NCBI GenBank assembly: GCA_022496185.1
Contig: WTXG01000114.1
Span: 1-64,000 of the forward strand
DNA length: 64,000 nucleotides
Source of the DNA: Multifurca ochricompacta
Lineage: Eukaryota > Basidiomycota > Agaricomycetes > Russulales > Russulaceae
Reading direction: 5' to 3'
This document shows positions 34,297 through 43,801 of this stretch, piece after piece (positions within the stretch are counted from its first letter, which is position 1; each line of letters begins with the position of its first letter). The notes below the pieces were generated by a model. That model worked only from the letters and a program-made list of their open reading frames with translations. It did no database searches and was not told where the DNA came from. Made by a program: the position numbers and the translations under genes.

Positions 34297-34885
34297 TATA
34301 CGGATCCGATCCGCAGTGAGTGCGAGGCAAAGTATTCCCTGGATGATGAGAGAGACAGAGAAGAGAGGGAGAGAGCGCGCCCTTTTGAGATAACTAGATC
34401 GAATGTAAACGTATCGTGCTTGAACTCGAGGAAATCGCTGCTTGTTGGTTCCGTTTGACCTTTGCGCTCGATGTTGTCAAGAAGTTCTTTTAGCACACAA
34501 AGAAAGATAGAGAAAGGGAGAGAAATGCCAATTGATTTCTGCTTCTGTTGGCTCACTGGCTGGTCTACTACAAGCATTGTATGTACCTTTAAATACTTGC
34601 AGAGAGACCTAGTTATGAAGCAGAAAGAGGGTGAATTCAGGTTGAAAGAAGTCAAGTTAGATGAAGCCAGGAAATAAAGGCGGAGATGATGTAGACGGAG
34701 AGGTGAAAACCTGGCAATTAAGACGGGGAGTGGTATAAGGAATGGACGGGCATGCGGCCCGGAATGAAAATGTACTGATAAAGGATAATATACGGAACTA
34801 GATCATAAGTGCTCTAATTCAGGGTTTGTAATGAAGAAGAGGCGATAGAAGGAGGTTTCATGCTCAACGCCCGAGCCATCCTTCA
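34297..34885 (-). mobile_element. solo LTR in inverted orientation, absent from copy B
   Basis: 589 bases flanked by an exact 5-base duplication CTTGG (34292-34296 and 34886-34890). Copy B reads ACTTGGTGATTCATATC across the empty site (near 43060). Read on the minus strand it is a relative of the LTR at 31090-31754: shared start region (..GCGTTGAGCATGAAACC), TATTTAAAGG box and GCAGTGAGTGCGA-type end. Confidence 0.8.
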
Positions 34886-35146
34886 CTTGGTCATTCATAT
34901 CTCATTTCCGAATGTTCGGCGGTACGTAAGAGACGTACTGAAACGCCTTCTCGACCCACATAAACCGCACTTTGCGATCCGGGTTTGGATATACGACGTG
35001 GATGAAAATTCGGGACAATCAATGACCTCAGAGACCCCATCACAGCCAAGAGCGAGTCCATTATACTACGCCTCTCAATTCGGCCTCACCTGTCGGAAAT
35101 GGATCAATATGGCCAGGTCGGATCAATCGCTAAGTGTGTGGTCCTA

Positions 35147-35285
35147 CATCAGGAAAATTACATTTGCTAGAATGACTAGAATGACGTGGTAGACTGTCTA
35201 TTATGGTAAACATTACTATTATGGGTAGTCTATCAGGGCATTTCTAGTCATTCTAGTCATGCTAGCAGATGTAATTTTCCTGATG
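35147..35285. repeat. TA-flanked miniature inverted-repeat element, third copy
   Basis: 139 bases, ends CATCAGG/CCTGATG with TA on both sides and long inverted arms. It differs internally from the copies at 30824 and 39939, so it is an independent insertion of the same family. Confidence 0.75.
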
Positions 35286-35287
35286 TA

Positions 35288-35560
35288 ACAAGTGAGTTGT
35301 GTGTTGTGCAGTAGCACTAGGACTGTGTTTCACCTTCCTGTGAATACCTTGATGCCTTATTTGATTAGACACAATCCTTTATTGTCTCGGTTACTATAAG
35401 CACACTCATTTACAGTATTTAAGGACACTCTCACTGTATGGTTCACTTCAGTTCTGACCATCACAACTGAATTATAACTACCATTCTAGGTAGTTTGGAT
35501 TATCTAACCTCAGGCTGCATTCATTATCACCTAGATAGTAGATTGGCTGTCCTCTAAATC
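35288..35560. repeat. LTR-like sequence related to the 37796 solo LTR
   Basis: Shares the block GTTCACTTCAGTTCTGACC and nearby sequence with the LTRs at 29095 and 37796, but I could not define ends or a target duplication. Confidence 0.3.
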
Positions 35561-35564
35561 CCCC

Positions 35565-36081
35565 TTGAGCGTAAATCCCCTCGCTGGTTACTACGGAACC
35601 CCATTGATCGCAGCATGTGAAAAGGGCTATGCCAACATCGCCAGAAACCTGCTCTACCGCGGCGGATCTCATAGAACCCAGGGTCCTGACGGGCGCACTG
35701 CTTTATATTTGGCCTCAGAAAAACGGTTATCTGAACGTTTTAGAGTTACTGCTTGAGAACCGTGCAGACCCGAATACCTTTTTCATGTGCCAGTATAGTC
35801 CACTCGGTCAGGCGTTACGGAATCGCCATCTAAGAGTCGCATAGTTACTGCTCCAGCACGGGGCGCGCGTAGATGCACAGAACGGCAATGGAGAGACCAT
35901 ACTGCGTCAGGGATCTAATGGGGGATACGATTTGGAATCTGTTCAGATGCTCCTGGGTTATGGCACAAATACGGGCTTAAAAGACAGCCGGCGGCGGACT
36001 GCACTAGAGATAGCAAGAGAAAGCGGACAAGAAGATTTTGTGCAGTTATTGTTGGAGCATGATGCCGAGACCATACACTGA
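35565..36081 (+). pseudogene. ankyrin-repeat protein fragment, broken
   Basis: Ankyrin units are clear across two frames: YYGTPLIAACEKGYANIARN, then PDGRTALYLASE, then NGYLNVLELLLENRADPN, LLLQHGARVDAQNGNGET, RRRTALEIARESGQEDFVQL and LLLEHDAETIH before a TGA at 36079-36081. The frame changes at the A-run 35719-35723 (one extra base restores if removed), and a TAG at 35842-35844 stands where a residue between VA and LLLQHG is expected. It is a remnant of the C-terminal repeats of a larger protein (in mushrooms often a NACHT-ankyrin protein). No upstream part is present. Confidence 0.75.
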
Positions 36082-37334
36082 AGCGCAGCCATGTCGGAAT
36101 GGTTCTTTGAGGCGTAAGCGTCTTTCCACTTTCACCATAAATACATTAACTTAGAGGACTGGCAACCAGCCAAGTGAGGTGAAGGTCTTATTGATGACGA
36201 CCCGGCGAGATAGAGTCTGTAATGTGATTATGTTCTGCACACATTCACCAGACAAAGGCGAAGGAGACAAAATTTGGTTTTGTGAGCATGAACCAAGGAA
36301 GGAAGGAAAGCATGTAATAATTATAGGGTAGAATCGATTTTCCCGTGGTCCCGACGGGACGGGGCGGAGTGAGGTGGAAAAAGCTGTATTTTTAACATCC
36401 AGGCTCCGAATCAATGGATTCAGAAAACCCCGCTCGAATAGAAATGAATGGAATGGAAGTATACCATACAGTGCAAGATGAAGTAGGCTTATAAAAAGAA
36501 ACAGAAACACCTGAATTCAAACAGGACGCTGGCGGGCGCAGCTCCCTCTCTGTCGCGCGCCCTTTCTACGCCGGGATGACTTGAGCTCCGTTACTGTACT
36601 ACAAACCACCTGAGGGGGTGTCGTCGGTGGCGCAAAAATTGTGCACGCGGGGCTGGAAAATGGATGGATGTTCATGTCCAGGCGACGTTCCAGGTGACGT
36701 TGAGTATGGTAAGAGACGCAAGTGACGTAGTAATACTGCAAGAACTTATGCTCCCAAGACAATGTTGTCAGCTGAGTATTATTGACCTCTGATGACATGG
36801 TTTCTCTCAAAAGCAAGCAAACAATGTGACTTTTGATTTTGACAGGAGATTGGCAGGTGTTCTATTGAAGCTTTCCAATGAAGGATGTGAATTAGGTGGT
36901 CATGGCGCCGATGATGCCACCACCAAAAAGGCCCGGACCTCGAGCGCAGAGTTTTGACCTTATCAGAGGTATTCGTCGACCCCGGATCTTATCGCTGATT
37001 TCCTGATTTCTTTAACGATTTTAATCTAGACGCGTGAATTTTGTCCACGTAAATAAATTTGGCACATTACGCTTCTGATTCGGTCCATGCACATGCACGA
37101 TACAAGTATCGTGTGTACAGTAGAAGTTAAGAAGACAGTACACAACCTATTGGAGATTGGACTACCGTACAGTTAGCACTAAGTTACAGCAGTAATAGAT
37201 GGCATGGTTGTATTGACCTCAGTCTCCATGCAAGAAGAAACTGAGGTCCTAAGTAGGGGTTTTATAATCAGGCGCCATCCACGATCTCTACATTTTATCT
37301 TATCTCACACAGCAAGTGCGGGATACTAGCACCC
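36082..37334. other. non-coding spacer between the duplicated copies
   Basis: About 1.25 kb with no supported gene. The right end contains an LTR/leader-like segment (CTCAGTCTCC..GAAACTGAG, about 37210-37245) resembling the Copia leader near 27540. Confidence 0.45.
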
Positions 37335-37795
37335 TGGGGTCGGAGCCATCGGGCCTGGCTAGTGTTCCATCGACGACAGACAAAAGGTGGCGAAGCTTTA
37401 AGAGCATGCAAATTTCTAGTCAGTGAAGTTACTGCCGTCATCTTCTAACAATAGGACATCATAGTGGCATGTGCCAGGGTTGGATGTAGTGGTGGATGCT
37501 GTTTAGGGCATCGCCGCTCCGGGACTTTTTGAGTTAGGTGTGGTCATTAGTATTCTGGTGATGCTGGTGCTACTATCCTAGCTGGCTCGTATATATGTGT
37601 GTCCGAATGTCCACATCCACGATCCTTTCATGTGTACAAGGTGCCTCTCATGCATACCCTATTGTTCTGGCTGCCATTGTTGGACCACCAGTGTGGCTGA
37701 CTGTTGTCTTTCAACACTTTTGTGACTACTTAGTGTGAGACACCAGGTCTCATAATCTGTAGGAAATTGGACTCAGTCTCTGTGCAATAATAAAC
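37335..37795 (-). mobile_element. Copia gag 5' fragment and leader, copy B
   Basis: Matches 27257-27783 of copy A (GGGGTCGGAGCCATCGGGC.., CTTCTAACAATAGGACATCA) with substitutions and a few-base deletion near 37408. The gag frame is broken, and the rest of the element is absent to the left, so this is a fragment carried by the duplication. Confidence 0.6.
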
Positions 37796-38201
37796 TGTTG
37801 AGACGAGTCGGACTCCCGGGTGGACTCGATCTAACGATCGTGATAAGATAACCTAAAGTGCGTCCATTAACTGATTGAGATACAATTCCACATTGCACGC
37901 CCAGCACTTTCCTTCACACATCTTGTCACAAGTAAATAGGATTATTTACTGTAATCATTGTCACGCTTTTATGTAGTATAAAAGGTTGCTATATTGTACG
38001 CGTTCACTTCAGTTTTGACCACAACAACTGAAGTGAGTATCAGTATCTTATCTTTACTATAGTTAGCTAACGCTTAGTAATAGCCTATCCGCTATCTACA
38101 TAGGTAAAGATACTAATTAATATATAAGTTTTGACCACAACAACTGAACCTATCCGCTATCTACATAGATAGCTAAACCCTTTCACAGCTGCGTTTTGTC
38201 A
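37796..38201 (+). mobile_element. solo LTR, absent from copy A
   Basis: 406 bases beginning TGTTGAGA and ending TTTTGTCA (TG..CA), with a perfect 5-base duplication TAAAC at 37791-37795 and 38202-38206. Copy A has the unfilled site as GAAAC followed by the same flank (near 27770). Related to the truncated LTR at 29095-29440. Confidence 0.85.
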
Positions 38202-38366
38202 TAAACTATATTGTACTAGAGCTAAGGGCATCCATGTCTGTCCCTCAACTTTTGCCGCGCCAAGACATAAACGATTACCATCTGTCTTCATACCAAGTTA
38301 TAAGTGGATGCAGTCCAGGCTATTCTATCAATAATCGAGTATCAAGCGTCATCTACATGATTGCTC

Positions 38367-39669
38367 TTAGACATTGACCCTTATAGTATGTGAACCAACA
38401 TCCGCATGACTTAATAACTTAGAGCCATCGGGATGTTGGGGGCCAATCTTGTTTGAGCACTTCTTGGGTAACAATGTCACCAAGCGCGTTCTCTCGATTT
38501 CTAGACCTTTCTTGCCAAAGTATCGCTCGCCTTCGAAGCTCCACTGATAGTTCGCTCGCACCCAATTTCCAATTCCGTCCACATATTGCGCCAGCTGTTT
38601 GTCCACCGGCTCACCAAACTTCGGAATCTTGTTCTCGTATATCTCCATGAACTTCTCTTCCAGTTCTTTGTGGTGTTCAGAAACCCAATTCATGACACCT
38701 TGGATGTCGGTCTTGTTCTGGTTCATCATGATGGTTATTATGTTGTAATTTTCGTCGCCGCACGCCTGCTCTTTGTTGTATGAAGCCATGTCCTAAGCAA
38801 ACACAAGACTGTCACCCTTGGCGCATACCAGAGGCAAACGCAACCTACATTTACCAGAATGATCATGTCGGTGGCCAAAACTGATAATTCCTGAATAGTG
38901 GGGTGGTTGACTGCCTCGTCAGGGAGGTCCATTTCCAAGTCAAGGACAGCGTAAGACGGCTTCATGCCAACGTCATCTCTTCTGATTTCAAAGTACTCCT
39001 CAATAGTTGGAATATGCTTGTTGGTTCGATCCGCTGCATGTTGTACAACAGCTTGTATGTAAGAGCCAAATGTCTCTATGAACCGTTTCTGTGATTGAGG
39101 ACTAGCTGTCTTGATTCCCAATTCCCAGAACCTAGATCGATGCGCTCAACACATATCTTCGCTCTTTTTAACGGGCCTTACTGTCTGGTCACCTCGCCAC
39201 CGATCCATTCGCCTCTGGGACGAGGGGTGTGTGGATTGCGAAGGGCGTCCATGGTAATGTTGACCATTTCCTGAACTTCATCCTCATTAACTACATCTGA
39301 ATACTCGTCGAACAGGAGGAACACGACCATCAAGTCGCAAGTAGTGCGCAAGCGTGCTTCACGTCAAGAGTGAATATAATTTATTGTGTTCATTTCAACA
39401 GAGGCTTACCTTTGTCATAAAAAGGATATGCGAGGGATGAGAGAAGGCCTGGAAAGAGTTGAATCGATGAGTTCGGCATCTTTGAAAAGGACGTAATAGC
39501 TCGTACCGACGTCGCAAAGATCATAGGCCGCCTGGACTTTGGGGCTGAACGCTCCAAAGCTCCTCATCCACGCTGCGGTTTCTGCCTTTACCTCAAGGTA
39601 GTGCGGGTTGATTCGACGAGGCCACTTCCAATTCTCCAAGACGTCGGGAATGTAAAACGTGTTGGACAT
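38367..39669 (-). CDS. sesquiterpene synthase (class I terpene cyclase), intact copy B
   Basis: Five exons (39507-39669, 39410-39448, 39182-39356, 38849-39131, 38367-38792) close in phase to 361 residues, the normal size of mushroom sesquiterpene synthases. It begins [16 protein letters not shown] and has [14 protein letters not shown]. The aspartate-rich metal motif is D84-E-Y-S-D88, and the NSE triad is N220-D-x-x-S224-x-x-x-E228. [13 protein letters not shown] is near the C-terminus (RY pair). Such enzymes cyclise farnesyl diphosphate with Mg2+ in the cytosol. The sequence style is that of the protoilludene/barbatene-type clade of Agaricomycetes, but the product cannot be predicted. A broken duplicate lies at 27948-30554. 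The FAD oxidase (43.8 kb) and MFS transporter (48.6 kb) on the same strand may serve the same pathway. Note that residues after the NSE region read GDENYN, where GDD/E is usual. Confidence 0.92.
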
Positions 39670-39938
39670 GGTGGGTTTTCTCTTATGAAAATGCTGGCAA
39701 GGATTCAGATCTGGGATGAGACTTGAGGGGAGGGTAAGGAGGGCATCATCGCATCATGGAACTGGTCTTAAATTTCCGAATGAGCCCGTACAGGTCACTG
39801 CATTCAGCAATGATATTATGTTGGGGTTGTGATGTCCATTCAATTATCGCCAGGCTAAAGCACATGAAACTTTGAGTTGTCAAAGGTGTCGCGAGCCATC
39901 TAGTTTATTTCGTTTACTGTCCCGTAGTCTGTGTTTTA

Positions 39939-40070
39939 CATCAGGAAAATTACATTTGTTAGGATGCCTAAGATGAGTAGAGATACCAGCGCTAGACTGC
40001 TTTTAATGCTTTTTATAAACAGTCTAGCGCTGGTATCCTAGGCATCCTAGCAAATGTAATCTCCCTGATG
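39939..40070. repeat. TA-flanked miniature inverted-repeat element, copy B
   Basis: 132 bases, CATCAGG..CCTGATG hairpin flanked by TA (39937-39938, 40071-40072). Orthologous by duplication to 30824-30956; the loop differs by a small rearrangement (AATGCTTTTTATAAA versus TTTTTATAAAAGC). Confidence 0.8.
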
Positions 40071-40951
40071 TATGTGTGCTTCGATGTCTCAATGGCCGTT
40101 TTCAATGGAAGAACGTGTACGTCCCACTGCGGGCATGATTTGTGAGTGAGCATGACACACATTGAGATCCTGACATCATGTATTGCCCGAATTTTTGGTT
40201 GGGTACATGACAGATGAGGGCAGAGTCAAGACAGGTTTCACGATGTGATAACAACCTCCTCACCCCTCGTCCCAAAGGCGAATGGATCGGTGCCGAGGTC
40301 ACCCGACAGTAAGCCATTTTTGAAGTTAGAGAGCGTGGTGACATGTCTCGAAGACATTGACCTACGTTCTGGGAGCTAGTGATCGTATTCTTTCATGCTT
40401 TCATTACTTCGTTACTCGTGTTCTTTTCTTGTCAATTCTTCACTCGCCCTTCGCCTGTGTTGTTTTATCTTTGCATGCCACTTATCCTTCTCTACGTACT
40501 AAGGACCTACGTTTTGTCCATGAGATAGGGAGGTCATTTTCACACACATTTTGATTTGCCTGCTCCAGCCTTCAACGTGGCGAACGGTCTACGATCGTGG
40601 AAGGCCTTCGGTGAAATTGACGTATTCTATCAACCTGCCTTCGACGAACTCTGTTTTTTCTCCATTCATTCATCCATTCATCTCCCTCTATTTCATTTTT
40701 GGAGAAACCGACTCTGCTATGAACTCACGCGGTCTTCGGATCCGTACAGTGGGTTCAATATGGAGGGGTGTTCCCAAGGGGAAGAGGAGAGAAGGGGATG
40801 TAAAGAGAGAGAGAATCCTGAGAGCCTTAGTTGGTAACAGAGCGGCTTCTACAACTGTACGATTCGAGGGCGAGCAAGTTCGAGATGTATGACGATCAGG
40901 TCGAATACGTATGCCAAATGTGTCGAATATGTCAAAGGTAGGGCATAACAC

Positions 40952-41670
40952 GAGCTCACCCACCTCTCCCCACCGCTGACATCCCTAAAGTGGTAATCTT
41001 GTCACACAACTGTGATTTGTAATAATATTTATTTTAAAAGGAAAGTTATTGTTGATCGACAAATACCATTACAAATAAAGTCATGTGACATTTAGACAAC
41101 CTAATAGTAAAAGACTGGCTCTGTCATGCAACGACCTCACCCCTCACCTTCATCCAGGACACGCGGGCCTTCACAAGGCCTCCACAGGCTCTCTTCCCCT
41201 CCACTCCTTCTCTATTACACACCGTCTTTCTTGTTCCCTCTACCAAGAGGTTTGCACATGGTGGTTTCCACCCTTCTCTCATGTTCACAACAGTAGTTAC
41301 TATGTACTGGTAGTAGCTGTGTGATTTGGGCAGACCCTGAGTGCAAATAAAATGATTTCAAAAATAAAAAACCTAATAGTGAACATGCTTAACATCCTCC
41401 CTCCTGTCCATGCAATGGACAATAACACTCCAGACCCACACATTCTGATGATACACAATGAAAGTCATAAAATAGCTAGACATAGAGTAGTGAGAACGCG
41501 CGAGAACACCAAAGTTCTTATCTAATCCTTATCTGATCTTATTCCAACTGATTTGTAATGATATTTTGTTGATAACTTTCCTTTTTTAAATAAATATTAT
41601 TACAAATCACAGCCGTGTAATAAGATTACCACTTTAGGGATGTCAGCGGTGGGGAGAGGTGGGTGAGCTC
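40952..41670. mobile_element. 719-base element with about 125-base terminal inverted repeats
   Basis: The ends GAGCTCACCCACCTC and GAGGTGGGTGAGCTC are exact complements, and the inverted match continues for about 125 bases with few differences (CATCCCTAAAGTGGTAATCTT, TTTGTAATAATATTTATTT). Inside is a LINE-like 3' tail (..AGCTGTGTGATTTGGGCAG.. to AATAAAATG). No target duplication is clear and no transposase is present. It is absent from copy A. Confidence 0.7.
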
Positions 41671-41671
41671 A

Positions 41672-42326
41672 CTCTCGGCATCATCTGAAGTCTTAAAAAA
41701 TTATAGATTTCAAGTTCTCTCCACTGTCAAAACTTTCCTCTGTGTCAGGTGTCGTTTAGATCCGTCAAGAGGCCAGAAATTCTACGCCGCTCGCTTCCGC
41801 AAGGACATCCCCGCGTTGGCCAGGCTTTGTGTCTGCTCCCCCACCCTTGAGGCCACTGCCTCCCACCACCTCCTTCATTGCTCCCTGTATGTTATTGCCC
41901 GTGCATCTTGAAGCCTCACCACCTGGTCCACCACTGGCCTGCCCTGGCTGACAGTGTTCCAAAACACCCACTACGTCGGAGCCCTCCTGAGCTTCCTACA
42001 GGAGACGCGTGCCGCCTTCAAGCTGTACTTGTCGAGACAACCTCTGGAGCTGTACTAGGCCTAGCAGTCCCCGGGGTACTTGGTTGAGGTAAGTTTTACT
42101 CTGCCTCCCTCCATACAGCAGGGGGTTTGTCCCTGCTTCACTCCTTTCCCCACCACACTTTCACTTCTTTCCCCACCACGCTTTCACTCCTTTCCCCTTG
42201 GGGTTTTTACACAGAGTTCCGTCTCTACGACGTTCGTTCATGTAGTAGCTACCAAGTTGTACCTGACAGTAGCCGCGCGACTTGGGCAGTCCTTGAAGCG
42301 CGTAATAAATTTGATTAAAAAAAAAA
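41672..42326 (+). pseudogene. LINE 3' end, copy B
   Basis: Partner of 33000-33601 with the same coding tail (RLCVCSPTLEATASHHLLHC, here with the zinc-type C kept; then SFLQETRAAFKLYL in another frame after a TGA at 41909-41911). A 3' UTR follows, ending in AATAAATTTG and a 15-base A tail (about 42312-42326). The UTR carries a duplicated CTTTCACTxCTTTCCCCACCAC unit not present in copy A. Confidence 0.6.
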
Positions 42327-43801
42327 AAAAAGAAGCCAGAAATCGAAAAGCGTCGCGGTCGCCAAATCAAGCCCAGCTCGCCAAGTCGTTGGATTCTATG
42401 ATACCGAGTACTGACGTTTTCCGTCTTTCAGAAACGATAATGACCACTCCTCCGCTGTAGCTAGTTTGACAACTCAACTTGACTGTGCGTCTATCATCTA
42501 TATCTGGTACCGTTTCAAATCACCTCCCTCCAGCTGCGGCCATGTTGTTGTACGCCTGACAACCACTAGCATATTATCACTCACATTCACCATGAACAGG
42601 TAAGTTTCTCTTAGCTCGTTGTCTTCAGTTCCCTCGTCTGACATCCGATCACTTTTCGCGAGAAGCGCACAGGGGTTAACATACCCATTTCCAGTTTCGG
42701 AACTTACAGATTTCCTCACCTTGGATTTCAAGGCGGATAAATCACCTGTGCTTGAAGCTGGTTGGCGCCCTATAGATCCCGAATATGCAGTGCTGGCTAC
42801 ATGCTCTAGCTTCACTTCTATCGTGGACGCGAATGCATCCCCCCGGTCGTGCACTTTTCCCACTTCTCGATGAAACAATATATAATATCGAATAACCTCG
42901 GCAGAGCGGGCAGACGTGTTTCTCGCTATTCTTTTTCCATTGAAGATGCACATACGACAGTCACACACGGCTGCCTCTCCGATTTACTCTACGTGGACGA
43001 GAAGGTCAACAGAAGCAGCATTACAAACTTGCCTCTCGCTGCCTATGCCCCCCAATACTTGGTGATTCATATCTCATTTCCGAATGTTCAGCAGTACGTA
43101 AGAGACGCACTGAAACGCCTTCTCGACCCACATAAACCGCACTTTGCGATCTAGGTTTGGATATATGACGTGGATGAAATTCTGGACAATCGATGACCTC
43201 AGAGCAGTTAAAAAATTCCTTGTGAATGCAGTACGCACTGATGGCAGTACATGCACACATCAGGCTCACTTACGTTCAAGTTCAACATTGCCTTGATCAC
43301 GGCAGAGAGAAGACTGAGCTTCACATTTATAGCTCGCCACATTAAAAACCTCAGCTGCGTTCATCATGAAATTGGCTCATCAGGCTGATAATGACATTCT
43401 CCAGTTCATGGGAGGTGTAGATGACCGGCAATCCCCATAACTGCTATTGTGACTGCAGTCCTTCCAAATTTCAGATGTCTCATACCGTTGGGCAGGGGCT
43501 GACTTTAATATGTTGCAAAGAATCCCAACTCAAATCGAAGACAAGTTAGAGAACCTACCAGGTCCTGAATCACCCGGATGTAATTGCCAGTCGCTCCAGC
43601 CATAAAAGGCTTCTCTACCCCAGAGTTGAAAATATTGACATTTCTTCCCTGTAATTAAACTTTTGTAATGAAAGCGTCCGTGTGGGGCCACATTATTTTC
43701 CGGAATACATGAAAATAGACAAAACAAATAAAAAGGGGAGTTGTGGTGCAGGAGAATATAAGATTGCACCGTTCAATATCCTTTTCGTCCCTTTCTAGAG
43801 T
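42327..43801. other. duplicated non-coding tail of copy B and 3' flank of the FAD oxidase
   Basis: 42327-43205 matches 33602-35035 minus the LTR; short frames such as the one around 42498-42968 are not conserved in length between copies. 43206-43801 is single-copy and shows nothing recognisable. Confidence 0.45.

Larger units (their letters stand above)
27257..35035 (+). repeat. segmental duplication, copy A
   Basis: Collinear, same-orientation partner of 37335-43205. Shared parts in order: Copia gag end and leader, sesquiterpene synthase, a TA-flanked miniature element (30824-30956), a spacer with ATGGATCGGTGCCGAGG, a LINE 3' end (about 33000-33601) and a final block with ACGCCTTCTCGACCCACAT. 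Copy A carries extra segments absent from B: the hAT element 28356-29653, LTRs 31090-31754 and 34297-34885, and about 155 bases near 32411-32564. Where aligned, the copies differ by scattered substitutions and small indels. Confidence 0.85.
37335..43205 (+). repeat. segmental duplication, copy B
   Basis: Direct-repeat partner of 27257-35035, about 10 kb away. It holds the intact sesquiterpene synthase. Insertions private to B are the solo LTR 37796-38201 and the long-inverted-repeat segment 40952-41670, which replaces the part of copy A around 32640-32990. Confidence 0.85.

Noticed and set aside
42498..42968. 156-codon minus-strand frame in copy B
   Set aside because: The corresponding part of copy A is interrupted and different in length, so no selection for coding is evident.
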